NCBI GenBank assembly: GCA_964469215.1
Contig: CAYXYB010000001.1
Location: 372,001-436,000, forward strand
Direction: 5' to 3'
DNA from: SKPS01 sp964469215
GTDB taxonomy: Bacteria > Bacteroidota > Bacteroidia > Bacteroidales > SKPS01
DNA length: 64,000 bases
Both the position numbers and the translations under genes were made by a program. Each line of letters opens with the position of its first letter. The stretch's first letter is position 1. A model generated the notes under the pieces. The model had not been told where the DNA came from and ran no database searches. It saw only the letters and a list, made by a program, of their open reading frames with translations. Shown piece by piece: positions 24,832-34,112 of the stretch.

Positions 24832-25674
24832 ATGATAAGAAGTAATTATCACACACATACACGTTACAGTGACGGGAAGGGTGAGCCTACGGATTTTATT
24901 GAACATGCTATAAAACTGGGGTTCAGTCATCTTGGATTTTCAGATCATGCGCCGGTGACTTTCGACAATCCATGGGGTTTAAAGTGGAATGAGGTTGGCA
25001 CATATGTTAGGGATATTGAGAAGACAAAGGAAAGATACAGAACAACGATAAACATTTACAGGGCTTTGGAGATTGACTATATACCCAAGGTATCATTTCC
25101 GTTCAGCTTTTTCAGAAGTGGTGCAGCAATTGATTACACAATAGGGGCAGTACACCTGGTTCACCATCCGGCAAGGAGGGCTTTATGGTTCATAAACGGA
25201 AGCAGGGAAGAGGAATTTATTGATGGGTTGAGAGACATATTTGACAACGACACTGATTATGCGGTAGGATGTTTTTACCGGCAGCAGATAGAAATGATAC
25301 AAACAGAGCGTCCAGATATTATTGCACATTTCGACAAGATAAAAATGCACAATAAAGGTCGATATTTTGATGATGAGTCTCCTATGGTTCGTGAATGGCA
25401 AAAGGAGCTTCTTAAGGTTATAAAGGCTGCAGGAACTGTTGTTGAAGTAAACACCAGGGGCATTTACAAGGGGAGGTGTGATGAGCTTTATCCCTCAGAC
25501 AGGCTAATCAGGGCATGTGTAAAGGCAGGCATACCACTGATGTTATCGAGTGATGCGCATAAACCCGAGGAGATTGACGGATATTTCAGTGAAGCAAGGC
25601 TCATGCTCAGAGATGCAGGGGTAAGAAAACTTGTATTTTTCGACGGAAAAAAATTTACGGGCTACCATTTGTAA
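24832..25674 (+). CDS. PHP-domain histidinol-phosphatase-like
   Basis: A 280-residue PHP-superfamily phosphatase of the HisK/HisJ type. The metal-binding motifs are NYHTHTRYSDGKG at the N-terminus, FSDHAPVT near 45, an H-x-V/DIIAHFDKIKMHN segment near 165 and LSSDAHKPEEIDGYF near 240. Members hydrolyse L-histidinol phosphate in histidine synthesis. No other his gene is in the window, so the substrate assignment rests on the fold alone. The gene stands alone between the T9SS gene and gapA. Confidence 0.85.
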   Translation: MIRSNYHTHTRYSDGKGEPTDFIEHAIKLGFSHLGFSDHAPVTFDNPWGLKWNEVGTYVRDIEKTKERYRTTINIYRALEIDYIPKVSFPFSFFRSGAAIDYTIGAVHLVHHPARRALWFINGSREEEFIDGLRDIFDNDTDYAVGCFYRQQIEMIQTERPDIIAHFDKIKMHNKGRYFDDESPMVREWQKELLKVIKAAGTVVEVNTRGIYKGRCDELYPSDRLIRACVKAGIPLMLSSDAHKPEEIDGYFSEARLMLRDAGVRKLVFFDGKKFTGYHL

Positions 25675-25702
25675 GACTTTTTTCCGTTAGCTTTTAAAAT
25701 GT

Positions 25703-25710
25703 TAATTTTG
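25703..25710 (+). promoter_or_regulatory. -7 box of gapA
   Basis: TAATTTTG matches TAnnTTTG and lies 37 bp before the gapA start codon at 25748. Confidence 0.45.
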
Positions 25711-25747
25711 CGGCCTGAATTTGATTATTAACAAACAATAGCGGTAT

Positions 25748-26752
25748 ATGAAAAAGATCAGAGTAGCCATTAATGGATTTGGCAGGATAGGCAGGCTTAC
25801 ATACAGGGCAATGCTTCAAAAGGGTAACATGGAACTGGTTGCGATAAATGACCTAACCAATGCGGCCACTCTTGCTCATTTGCTCAAGTACGACTCGATA
25901 CACGGGAGGTTTCCCGGGGAAGTTGGTAATGATGAGGATCATCTGATTGTGAATGGCACAAGGATAAGAGTTTATGCGGAGAAGGATCCCGGGATGCTTC
26001 CCTGGGGTGATCTCGGCATTGATGTTGTTGTCGAATCGACAGGTGTTTTTCGCAGTCGCGACAAGGTGAGCAAGCATCTTGAGGCTGGTGCCGGGAAGGT
26101 TATTCTCACAGTACCTTCAAAGACCAGCGAAGATGTAGATGCCACCATAGTGATTGGAGTGAATAATGAAATGCTGCGGCCGGATCACAGGATACTTAGC
26201 AATGCATCATGTACCACCAATTGCCTTGCTCCGATGGCCAAGGTTTTACACCAGAGGTTTGGGATAGAACACGGGTTGATGAACACGATTCACTCTTATA
26301 CCAACGATCAGATCATTCTTGATTCACCACATTCCGATCTTCGAAGGGCCAGAGCTGCTGCAATGTCCATAATACCTACATCAACGGGTGCAGCAAAAGC
26401 TGTGGGGCTGGTAATACCTGAGCTCAACGGAAGGCTTCATGGTATGGCACTGCGGGTTCCCACTCCTGACGGGTCGATGGTTGACCTGACAGCAAGGTTG
26501 AGCAGGACAGTTACCAAAGAAGAGATAAACAATGCCATGAAGGAAGCAGCGGAAGGTCAGATGAAAGGCATTCTGGAATACACTGAAGATCCTATTGTAA
26601 GTGCTGATATCATTGGTAATCCGCATTCATCAATTTTTGATGCTCAGCTTACAACGGTAATGGAGGGTAACTTCATTAAGGTTATTGCCTGGTATGATAA
26701 CGAACATGGCTATTCCTGCCGGGTTGTTGATCTGATAGGGATGATAGGTTAA
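25748..26752 (+). CDS. gapA: glyceraldehyde-3-phosphate dehydrogenase, type I
   Basis: A 334-residue GAPDH, oxidising glyceraldehyde-3-phosphate with NAD in glycolysis. The Rossmann motif NGFGRIGRLTYRAM, the NAD-selecting Asp in VAINDLTN, the catalytic Cys in SNASCTTNCLAP near 152, the catalytic His in NTIHSYTNDQ near 179 and the WYDNEHGYSCRV C-terminus are all present. Length is standard. The tail overlaps lpxH by 4 bp in convergent orientation. Confidence 0.97.
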   Translation: MKKIRVAINGFGRIGRLTYRAMLQKGNMELVAINDLTNAATLAHLLKYDSIHGRFPGEVGNDEDHLIVNGTRIRVYAEKDPGMLPWGDLGIDVVVESTGVFRSRDKVSKHLEAGAGKVILTVPSKTSEDVDATIVIGVNNEMLRPDHRILSNASCTTNCLAPMAKVLHQRFGIEHGLMNTIHSYTNDQIILDSPHSDLRRARAAAMSIIPTSTGAAKAVGLVIPELNGRLHGMALRVPTPDGSMVDLTARLSRTVTKEEINNAMKEAAEGQMKGILEYTEDPIVSADIIGNPHSSIFDAQLTTVMEGNFIKVIAWYDNEHGYSCRVVDLIGMIG

Positions 26753-27501
26753 CCCTGGTTTCGCCATTCCAGTATCTTCACTTCATTTCCATCAAAAACA
26801 GCATATGTCTGTTTGTTTATCCATTCTCCTACGTTTATGTAAACGCTTCCTTCTACCGGCAGATGGATAGTAATGTGCCTGTGGCCGAACACAAAGAAAT
26901 CGGCGTGATTGTTTTTCAGATATTTTTTAATGAAAAGGATGAGGAACTCTTTATCTACACCAAGGAATACATCTTTTCTGTAGGAGTTTGCTTTCCGGCT
27001 ACGGGAAGAGAAGAAGCTGGCCAGTCCGAAGCTGAAGTTGGGATGGAATCTGCCGTATAGCCACTGGAAGAAACTTGCGGAGAAAACCCATTTCATCAAT
27101 TTGTAGCCGGTATCATCCGGTCCAAGGCCATCGCCGTGACCGATGAAGAAAAGTTTTCCGTCGATTTCATGGACTACGGGTTTGTAATGCACCTTGAGGC
27201 CGATCTCCTTTTCAAGGTAACCGAATGTCCACATATCATGATTGCCGGTAAAGAAATGGATCTCAATCCCCTGATCTGTGAGTTCCGACAGGCAGCCAAG
27301 AAGCCTGGTGAATCCTTTTGATACTGCAAATCTGTATTCAAACCAGAAATCGAAAATATCGCCCAGCAGGTAGATTGTTTTTGCATTGCGGCTCACATGT
27401 CTCAGCCAGGCAACAATCTCCTTCTCGCGCACCAGGCTCTCTTCCCGGTTGGGGATTCCAAGGTGAAAATCTGAGGCAAAGTATGTGAGGGTATGGTTTT
27501 C
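26749..27501 (-). CDS. lpxH: UDP-2,3-diacylglucosamine diphosphatase
   Basis: A 250-residue calcineurin-like phosphoesterase of lipid A synthesis, cleaving UDP-2,3-diacylglucosamine to lipid X. Motifs in order: YFASDFHLG, LLGDIFDFWFEY, FFTGNHDMW, FIGHGDGLG and FVFGHRHI. No ATG is available upstream; I place the start at TTG 27501 rather than TTG 27534 because a -7 box overlaps the latter (27532-27539). Start position is uncertain, the family is not. It is a peripheral inner-membrane enzyme and confirms a lipid A-bearing outer membrane. Confidence 0.9.
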   Translation of the reverse strand, partial: ENHTLTYFASDFHLGIPNREESLVREKEIVAWLRHVSRNAKTIYLLGDIFDFWFEYRFAVSKGFTRLLGCLSELTDQGIEIHFFTGNHDMWTFGYLEKEIGLKVHYKPVVHEIDGKLFFIGHGDGLGPDDTGYKLMKWVFSASFFQWLYGRFHPNFSFGLASFFSSRSRKANSYRKDVFLGVDKEFLILFIKKYLKNNHADFFVFGHRHITIHLPVEGSVYINVGEWINKQTYAVFDGNEVKILEWRNQG

Positions 27502-27531
27502 CAATTCAGAACATAATAGATTAGCAGCACA

Positions 27532-27539
27532 CAAACATA
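27532..27539 (-). promoter_or_regulatory. -7 box of lpxH
   Basis: TATGTTTG on the minus strand matches TAnnTTTG and overlaps the farther of two possible lpxH starts, favouring TTG 27501. Confidence 0.4.
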
Positions 27540-27545
27540 CAAATT

Positions 27546-30500
27546 TTATTTGATCCGCACCTTTCCCGGCAAAGTCAAAGGATTTAAATGGTGCAGATTA
27601 AGCACGAAGCGTATCTGGTTGATGTATTTCCGGTCTATCTTATCTAGTTTCTCATAATCTGCGAAGCTCTTTGACTCAGCAAAAGGGAAAGGGAAGTATA
27701 TTTCTGCCACGTTACGTATAATTGAAAGTTTTACACCTGCGCTGTAAAGAAACTGAAAACCAAAGAATTGATCTTTTGTCACATCTGCAAACAGGCCTGC
27801 ATCAAGCCACAGATCGAAAGGAATCAAACCCGGCATGGTGGTTGAAAGGTTTGCAGTAAACATCCACCTTTTATTGTTGCCAATAGTGGTGACTCTTTTA
27901 AAACCACCATCAGTGATATAAAAATGTTGTCTCAGAATGCCTTCAACATGGTATCTGCTCAGGTAGATGTTGTCGAACCATGGATCATGCATGTCGAATT
28001 TTGAGGTCATATAATTTGCTATACCGGCGGTAGTAAACTTGAAATCTTCAGATTGATTTTTCCCGTTATTGAGCAGCATAATCCCTCCATAGAGACGTAT
28101 TGAAAATCCTTTGTCAGGTTTGTTATAGCTGAAAAGGAAGTTATTTTCGGTAATCAGCCTGAGGGTTCCGCCACATTGCTGGAAAGCTGCCTGCAGAGTA
28201 AATGGGTTGATAATCCTGTTAACCCTGTGCCGCCACATTATCTCGTTCATTACATAGCTTTGCAGGTTACCTTTTTCCCAGGCACGAGCAACATAATCAT
28301 TTACTTCAGAGTCTTTGCCAACGATGACAGATCTGAATCTGATCATTTGCCGGCCCTTATCCGGTCTTGCGGAATGTTTTAAATGCACTTCAATGTAGGG
28401 CATAATTCTGTTCCAGGAAAGGTCGAAGTGTTTATTATCAAGACCGTATCTCTTAATTTCAGCACCTAATACCAGTTTTACAATGGAAGGTTGTGAAAGA
28501 GTAACAGTATGCAGCAGGCGGGCTGTTCCGGCAGGGTGCCCGTTGTTAAATCCGTACAGAGGCATAATCAGGTATTCTGTCTTTGGTTTGATGACAGGGT
28601 TGCTGTATGAAGCAATTCCTGCCATGATTCCGTTGTTGACATTCCATCCGATAACCGGCGAAAGGATCACATTTGTCCGGTATGGGTTTGGGGCTGCAAT
28701 AACAGGTATCAACCTGACAGGCTCTACCCGTTTGAATAATCCTTTGGTTCGGATCGAATTGTTTCTTCTGTTAATTTCAGGTGTGAGGTATTCTTTGTCG
28801 ATAACAAACCGTCCTGTTACATGTCCTGTATCAGAAAAATGAATTACGCTTTCACCGTTGTGGCCGGCAAACCAGGTGGTAAAATCACTCTGTGGGGTAA
28901 TTCTGGTAACAGGGTATGGAACTGCAATACCTGCAACATTTTGAACTTCAAGGCTGAAACCTTCGGGAGTTCTTTTCACTTGTAAAATCCTGTAATCAGG
29001 CATTTCAGGCTGCATCAGAAGATCATGGTTAAACCATAAAGATGTCTCTTCACCGGCGATGGCAGTAATAAGAGATTTGAGTGATTCGGGAGAAGCAATT
29101 TTTCCAGAGTTGATTTCGTAGTATTTTCTTATCAGCATCCTGAACTGTTCTTCCCCCATGGATCCAGCCAGGGAGCTGAAAGCGAAGGAGCTTTTCAATT
29201 CAGTAAAAGCGGTATATTCTTTTTGGGAAAACTGATCTGCTCTAAGCATCAGAGGTTTGTATTCATTGCTTATCAGGAACAACATCATATAATAATCTAG
29301 TCTGTTGAAAGGTATATCCCTGAGTCCCGCAATGTTCATTCTTACAGCCGGATCAAGGAAGAGGTTTTGCAGCGATACTGAATCGGGGTAGTATTCCCTG
29401 ATGTATTGAAGAGCATAGTATTCCGGGAGTCCCCTGCCAAGCCAGGGGTGTTGATAGTGGTCAACTGCAATTTCTGCATTGAACCAATGGTCTGCCACCC
29501 CTTCAATAATTGCCTGTTCAAGAAGGAAAGGTGCCAGAACCGAGCCGATTCTGATCATCCCCGGATATGCTTTGCCACCCTTCAACCATGCGGTTTGAAC
29601 CAGACTTATTGATTCATAAGGGTATTCGCCGGCGTTGTGTATCATGTACCGAATGGCATTTTTCAGCACCGGCATAGCATTACTCCAGAATTCCGCTTCA
29701 TAAACAGTGAAATAGAGATTCAGAATTATCATTTCGGTATCACCTGCTCCGGTGATGTTGATAAGCGTATCCTGAAGGAACTGGAACCTTTTATCGAGGC
29801 AAAGTGCAAAATCGGAGACATTGTTACGGGTGAATCTCAGGGTCTTTGTTTTGGCATTGGAGGCAGGGAATCCGGCGCTTTCACGTTTACCCCAACGGTT
29901 AATTTTCCTGGTTTTATCCAGGAGGCTCTGTTTGAATTTCTCCTCATCGGGGTTATCATCCCTGATTCCTGATGTAGCAACGATATAGTTTCTGGGCAGA
30001 GTTATCTTCACATCAAAATTACCGAACTCACCGTTGAGTCTTCCTTTTTGGTGGAGAGGCATAATTTGCCATCCACCGGCATTGTAGACTGCCGGGCGGG
30101 GAAACCAGTGAGCCAGAAAGTAGGCTTGCCTGTCGTGACTGAGATCAGCAACCGGAAGGCTTGGCATCTGAAGCCTGAACATGATGTTAATTACAATGTG
30201 AGAGTCTGGTAACAGGGGACTGGCCAGATCAACACGGTATATCTCCCTGTATCCATCATGTTGTACCCACCGCAAACCTCTGCCATCAACTCTGAAAACA
30301 ACGCCGGTCATACTCCCTGTTTCTGATTTTCCGGCAAAATTCAGGCTTCCGTCACCATACAGAAGCAGATTTTCAGACAGGGCAGAACCGGGTTGGATAC
30401 CTTCGGGCCAGAGATGAAAAAATATATGCCGGAGTGTGTCAGGTGAACGGTTATAATATACCATCGAATCGGTACATGTAAGCACATGTCTAACATCATC

Positions 30501-30644
30501 GAGTTCACAAGTGAGATAATGATCTACCTTTTGCTGAAATCGTTGTATGGTTTCAGCTTTCGCAAACATTCCGGAAAGCATAAGAATAGCAGCCGGCAGA
30601 AGGATGGTTCTTATATAAATCAACATGTAAAAGTAAGCCTGCAT
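27546..30644 (-). CDS. M1 peptidase-like protein, catalytically degenerate
   Basis: A protein of 1032 residues from ATG 30644, which lies 12 bp after the upstream stop and opens a signal peptide (about 1-30). The region to about 560 follows the gluzincin aminopeptidase pattern, but the zinc motif HExxHxW is EGVADHW (about residues 381-387), the exopeptidase motif GGMEYPG is GGKAYPG, and the second zinc ligand region WLDEGF is WLGRGL. The remaining 400 residues are rich in amphipathic aromatic strands (YIEVHLKHS, RLYGGIMLLNNG, FQFLYSAGVKLSI) and look like an outer-membrane barrel or beta domain. It should bind no zinc at this site. It follows a TlpA-like gene in one operon. Confidence 0.75.
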   Translation of the reverse strand: MQAYFYMLIYIRTILLPAAILMLSGMFAKAETIQRFQQKVDHYLTCELDDVRHVLTCTDSMVYYNRSPDTLRHIFFHLWPEGIQPGSALSENLLLYGDGSLNFAGKSETGSMTGVVFRVDGRGLRWVQHDGYREIYRVDLASPLLPDSHIVINIMFRLQMPSLPVADLSHDRQAYFLAHWFPRPAVYNAGGWQIMPLHQKGRLNGEFGNFDVKITLPRNYIVATSGIRDDNPDEEKFKQSLLDKTRKINRWGKRESAGFPASNAKTKTLRFTRNNVSDFALCLDKRFQFLQDTLINITGAGDTEMIILNLYFTVYEAEFWSNAMPVLKNAIRYMIHNAGEYPYESISLVQTAWLKGGKAYPGMIRIGSVLAPFLLEQAIIEGVADHWFNAEIAVDHYQHPWLGRGLPEYYALQYIREYYPDSVSLQNLFLDPAVRMNIAGLRDIPFNRLDYYMMLFLISNEYKPLMLRADQFSQKEYTAFTELKSSFAFSSLAGSMGEEQFRMLIRKYYEINSGKIASPESLKSLITAIAGEETSLWFNHDLLMQPEMPDYRILQVKRTPEGFSLEVQNVAGIAVPYPVTRITPQSDFTTWFAGHNGESVIHFSDTGHVTGRFVIDKEYLTPEINRRNNSIRTKGLFKRVEPVRLIPVIAAPNPYRTNVILSPVIGWNVNNGIMAGIASYSNPVIKPKTEYLIMPLYGFNNGHPAGTARLLHTVTLSQPSIVKLVLGAEIKRYGLDNKHFDLSWNRIMPYIEVHLKHSARPDKGRQMIRFRSVIVGKDSEVNDYVARAWEKGNLQSYVMNEIMWRHRVNRIINPFTLQAAFQQCGGTLRLITENNFLFSYNKPDKGFSIRLYGGIMLLNNGKNQSEDFKFTTAGIANYMTSKFDMHDPWFDNIYLSRYHVEGILRQHFYITDGGFKRVTTIGNNKRWMFTANLSTTMPGLIPFDLWLDAGLFADVTKDQFFGFQFLYSAGVKLSIIRNVAEIYFPFPFAESKSFADYEKLDKIDRKYINQIRFVLNLHHLNPLTLPGKVRIK

Positions 30645-30655
30645 TATTATTTCAA

Positions 30656-31882
30656 CTATTCTGATGTAACATCTCCGGTTGAATCGATCCCGGTGGTCGT
30701 TGTGGAAGTCGGGAATATCCAATACAGACGCCTGGCAAGTTCTTCAGCTTTTAATTCTCTATGCATAATCTTTCCCTCCTGATCCACAAGAATCATCATT
30801 GGGTTATTCCTGACATTGTAATCCTTTTCAACAATCGTGTTACTGAACAAATGGACCCATGGGAGGCCATCGATCCGGATGGCATTCAAAAACAGTTGTT
30901 TGTCTTCGCCATAATAGATGCCCAGTATCTCAAAGCCCCGGTATCTGTAGTTCTGATAAAGCTCCGCAAGTTGCCGGTTTATCTCCCAGCATTCCTGCCG
31001 CCGCGCATCCCAGAAATAAATCACCACATACTTTCCAGTGAAAGATGAAAGAGAAGTTTTTTCTCCGTTTTTATTAACAAGGCTGAAAAATGGTGCCGGC
31101 ATACCTGGCTGTAACAGCTTTTCACGCGCCTCAAATGCTTCTTTTTCCTTTCGGTATTCTTCGGTACGCTTAAGGAAATCAATTACATGAATGTTCTCAG
31201 GATAAAGGTTACCCAATGATTCAGAGATAGATTTAAAAACCACAAAGTCATCTTCAAGGGTAAAAAGATTCATTCCAGGCCTAAGCACCTGGTATGCTGC
31301 AATGATGGTTGCGGGAGATTCAGAATACCTTTCAATGAACGAAAGAAGCCAATCCTTATGTTTTGTAATTTCCTGCCTGGAAATAGTGTCGAAGAGTTCT
31401 TTTTTCGCGAGATAGTTTGAATCATATTTGATCTTGATCCATTCCTGCCCCAATGAGTCGAGTGTTGCAAGGGTAAGGGCCTTATGTCTATCAAGTTCAA
31501 TTAACAGTGAAGATCCTCCTGAGCCATTAACGTTATAGTCCTCTCCGTATTTGCCTGAGGTAGTAAAGATTGTTATTTCCTGCCCGGCTTCAGCTAGCAG
31601 CAGGATCTTTTTTCCGGAATTATCGCCAATGAGAAAGAACTCAAAATCGGGTGTATAAAAGCTGAAATTCACCTCTCCTCTCTTATCAACTCTGCCACTA
31701 TCGGTCAAGACGCTTCCATCAAGGGTAATCTTTTCAAGATAGAGCATTTCACCATTGCTTTCCTTAACTTTAACCCGTATGAATGTATTATTGTCATGTT
31801 CTTTGTCACGGCATCCCGAGAATATCAACAGAAAGGTAATGAGGAATATCGAGAATTTAAATCCGGTGTTTTTCAGGGACAT
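30656..31882 (-). CDS. TlpA-like lipoprotein lacking first catalytic Cys
   Basis: A protein of 408 residues from ATG 31882 (an ATG three codons earlier is possible). Lipobox LIFSGC gives an acylated cysteine at about residue 24. The N-terminal third is a DUF4369-like beta domain (about 30-130), a helical section follows (130-250), and the C-terminal thioredoxin fold starts GMPAPFFSLVNKNGEKTSL. The redox motif WCGPC is RRQEC, so the nucleophilic cysteine is replaced by arginine while the second cysteine stays; the cis-proline region NNPMMILVD is kept. It probably cannot catalyse disulfide exchange in the usual way. It leads the operon with the M1-like gene. Confidence 0.85.
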   Translation of the reverse strand: MSLKNTGFKFSIFLITFLLIFSGCRDKEHDNNTFIRVKVKESNGEMLYLEKITLDGSVLTDSGRVDKRGEVNFSFYTPDFEFFLIGDNSGKKILLLAEAGQEITIFTTSGKYGEDYNVNGSGGSSLLIELDRHKALTLATLDSLGQEWIKIKYDSNYLAKKELFDTISRQEITKHKDWLLSFIERYSESPATIIAAYQVLRPGMNLFTLEDDFVVFKSISESLGNLYPENIHVIDFLKRTEEYRKEKEAFEAREKLLQPGMPAPFFSLVNKNGEKTSLSSFTGKYVVIYFWDARRQECWEINRQLAELYQNYRYRGFEILGIYYGEDKQLFLNAIRIDGLPWVHLFSNTIVEKDYNVRNNPMMILVDQEGKIMHRELKAEELARRLYWIFPTSTTTTGIDSTGDVTSE

Positions 31883-31961
31883 AATTAACACATTTCATAA
31901 TTTTCGTAAGGGTGCTAAGATACATCTTTTATCACAAACACACGGAACAGTGCTATTTGAT

Positions 31962-31969
31962 TACCTTTG
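31962..31969 (+). promoter_or_regulatory. -7 box of mazG
   Basis: TACCTTTG matches TAnnTTTG, 20 bp before the mazG start codon at 31990. Confidence 0.5.
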
Positions 31970-31989
31970 CATTTTCAATATAAAAGCAA

Positions 31990-32766
31990 ATGGAGAAAGG
32001 AACCGACAAGGCTTTTGCACAGCTGCTGAAGATCATGGATGATTTGCGCAGGCAATGCCCCTGGGACAGGAAACAGACACTTGAGTCGTTGCGATATCTC
32101 ACTATTGAAGAGACATACGAGTTATCGGATGCAATCATTGAAGGTGAGGATGAAAGCATCAAAAAGGAGCTTGGGGATCTGATGCTTCATATTGTTTTTT
32201 ACTCAAAGATAGGCGAAGAGAAAGGATCTTTCAACATCAAAGATGTTCTTGACAGCATCAATGAAAAGCTGGTAAAGCGTCATCCTCACATATATGGGGA
32301 TGTTGAAGCTAACGATGCAGAAACTGTAAAGAATAACTGGGAGAAGATCAAGATAGGAGAGGGAAAGAAATCTGTGCTTGAAGGGGTACCTTTATCGTTG
32401 CCTGCCATGGTAAAGGCATACAGGATACAGGAGAAGGTTCGGGGAGTAGGCTTCGACTGGGAGGAGACTTCTCAGGTTAAAGCCAAGGTAATGGAGGAAT
32501 TCGGGGAGTTACAGGATGAGCTGGATAATGGCGGATCACCGCAGCGTGTTGAGGAGGAGTTTGGTGATCTCCTGTTTGCTTTGATCAATTATGCCCGGTT
32601 CATTGGGGTAAATCCAGAGGATGCGCTTGAGCGGACAAACAGAAAATTTATCAAAAGGTTTAAGGTAATTGAGGAGCGGGCTAACCGGTCAGGCAGAAGG
32701 CTTCATGACATGACTCTGGCCGAGATGGACTTATGGTGGGATGAGGCAAAAGGAGAAAGTATGTAG
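31990..32766 (+). CDS. mazG: nucleoside triphosphate pyrophosphohydrolase
   Basis: A 258-residue MazG with two tandem MazG domains. The first has CPWDRKQTLESLRYLTIEET followed by ExxE and DLMLHIVFYSKI; the second has VMEEFGELQDEL and VEEEFGDLLFALINYARF, the acidic metal-binding helices. The family hydrolyses NTPs to NMP and pyrophosphate, cleaning non-canonical nucleotides and tuning (p)ppGpp. Length matches the full two-domain E. coli type. It is convergent with pfk, 30 bp between stops. Confidence 0.95.
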   Translation: MEKGTDKAFAQLLKIMDDLRRQCPWDRKQTLESLRYLTIEETYELSDAIIEGEDESIKKELGDLMLHIVFYSKIGEEKGSFNIKDVLDSINEKLVKRHPHIYGDVEANDAETVKNNWEKIKIGEGKKSVLEGVPLSLPAMVKAYRIQEKVRGVGFDWEETSQVKAKVMEEFGELQDELDNGGSPQRVEEEFGDLLFALINYARFIGVNPEDALERTNRKFIKRFKVIEERANRSGRRLHDMTLAEMDLWWDEAKGESM

Positions 32767-32796
32767 CATCTCTTAATGTTCAGAACTTGCAAGGTA

Positions 32797-34023
32797 CTAA
32801 GGCACAACCACAGGAAAATCAGTGTCGAAGTCGATAAACTGAACCTCTCTAAGGATGTTCCTCAGGAAATCGGAATAAAGGTCAGAGAATCTGAAAGTAT
32901 TAAGGTCGTAATAATCGAGAGGAAGTGGTTTATTCCCGACATCTCCCATATCTATTGCTGAGGTATTGAACTCTTCCAGTTCCTGGAATGTTACCAGTTT
33001 TTTCATGACCGGCATTTTTCCAAAGTCTTTGTTGAGGAGGAGTTCCACGATCTTGTCTGCAAGTGTCTGTGTGAGCCTGCGGTCATACTGTCTGCAAAGT
33101 CCTGAGCGGGGATAATAACCTGATATCTGGGCTCTGGCTTCAATTTTTGTTCTTTTTGATATTTCTGATGCTATCACTCCGCTTATTCCACCGAATCTGG
33201 GGTGGCCAAATTCATCAACCTCAGATGAAGCGTAAACAACATCCAGCTTCTGACTGGTTTCATCATACCACCGCACCCCTTCTGACACAGCAATGATAAG
33301 GGCTTTTTTAGGGTGGCGCATATAGTTTTCTTTAACAAGTTCGAAGAACAGCTCTTTTTTTTCCTGAGTCATTGGCACTTCGGGTACAAGTGCCATGCTT
33401 GCTCCGCCAAAGGTAGCGGTACCGGTAAGCCACCCTGCATCACGCCCCATAACTTCCAATACCATGATCCGCTGATGTGATTCTGCCGTAGTTTTGATGT
33501 TGGCGGTCATTTCAGCTATGGCTTTAGCTGCAGAAGGGAAACCCGGGCAAAGCACAGCTTCGATTTTTTTACCCTCAACATGGTGGAATGTACGTGTGCG
33601 CAGATCGTTATCTATTGTCTTGGGAAACCCAATAACAGGAATCCCTTCAGTTTCGTACAACTTTTTGGCAGCTCCATTGGTGTCATCACCACCAATTGTT
33701 ACCAGCACATCAATACCATATCGTTCCAGGTTTTTCAAAACCTGCGGCACACGGCTCTCCGGATTTTTTTTTGAAGGGAAAGGGTTTGTGCGGCTCGACA
33801 GGAGGGCTGTTCCACCATACCAACCATCGTAAGGAATATTGGAAAGGTCTATGATGTCACCTTCACCCAACAGCCCCTTCCATCCTTTTCTTACACCGTA
33901 AACCCTGTAACCGAGCAGAGAAGCACGATTTCTCACGGACTCTATACTGGAATTTAGAGCAGGGGTGTCTCCACCTCCTGTAAGGATCGCGAGGGTCTTG
34001 CCCGAGAAAAGCTTTTTACTCAT
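32797..34023 (-). CDS. 6-phosphofructokinase, probably PPi-dependent
   Basis: A 408-residue phosphofructokinase from ATG 34023 (an earlier in-frame ATG lacks support). The nucleotide loop is TGGGDTPALNSSI, the substrate region PKTIDNDL and the signature GRDAGWLTGTAT. The position that is Gly in ATP enzymes (GGDGS) is Asp here (GGDDT), and PGTIDND is PKTIDND; both changes mark the pyrophosphate-using branch. It would phosphorylate fructose-6-phosphate reversibly with PPi, saving ATP in a fermentative organism. Cytoplasmic, monocistronic by spacing. Confidence 0.88.
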   Translation of the reverse strand: MSKKLFSGKTLAILTGGGDTPALNSSIESVRNRASLLGYRVYGVRKGWKGLLGEGDIIDLSNIPYDGWYGGTALLSSRTNPFPSKKNPESRVPQVLKNLERYGIDVLVTIGGDDTNGAAKKLYETEGIPVIGFPKTIDNDLRTRTFHHVEGKKIEAVLCPGFPSAAKAIAEMTANIKTTAESHQRIMVLEVMGRDAGWLTGTATFGGASMALVPEVPMTQEKKELFFELVKENYMRHPKKALIIAVSEGVRWYDETSQKLDVVYASSEVDEFGHPRFGGISGVIASEISKRTKIEARAQISGYYPRSGLCRQYDRRLTQTLADKIVELLLNKDFGKMPVMKKLVTFQELEEFNTSAIDMGDVGNKPLPLDYYDLNTFRFSDLYSDFLRNILREVQFIDFDTDFPVVVP

Positions 34024-34062
34024 AATGTTATTGTGTTGTTTTTTCAAATAGTGATACAGTGA

Positions 34063-34070
34063 CAAAAATA
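34063..34070 (-). promoter_or_regulatory. -7 box of phosphofructokinase gene
   Basis: TATTTTTG on the minus strand matches TAnnTTTG, about 40 bp before the ATG at 34023. Confidence 0.45.
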
Positions 34071-34112
34071 AGGGAATAAATGATGTGGAGCAAATGTGAG
34101 GGCATGGTTAAT

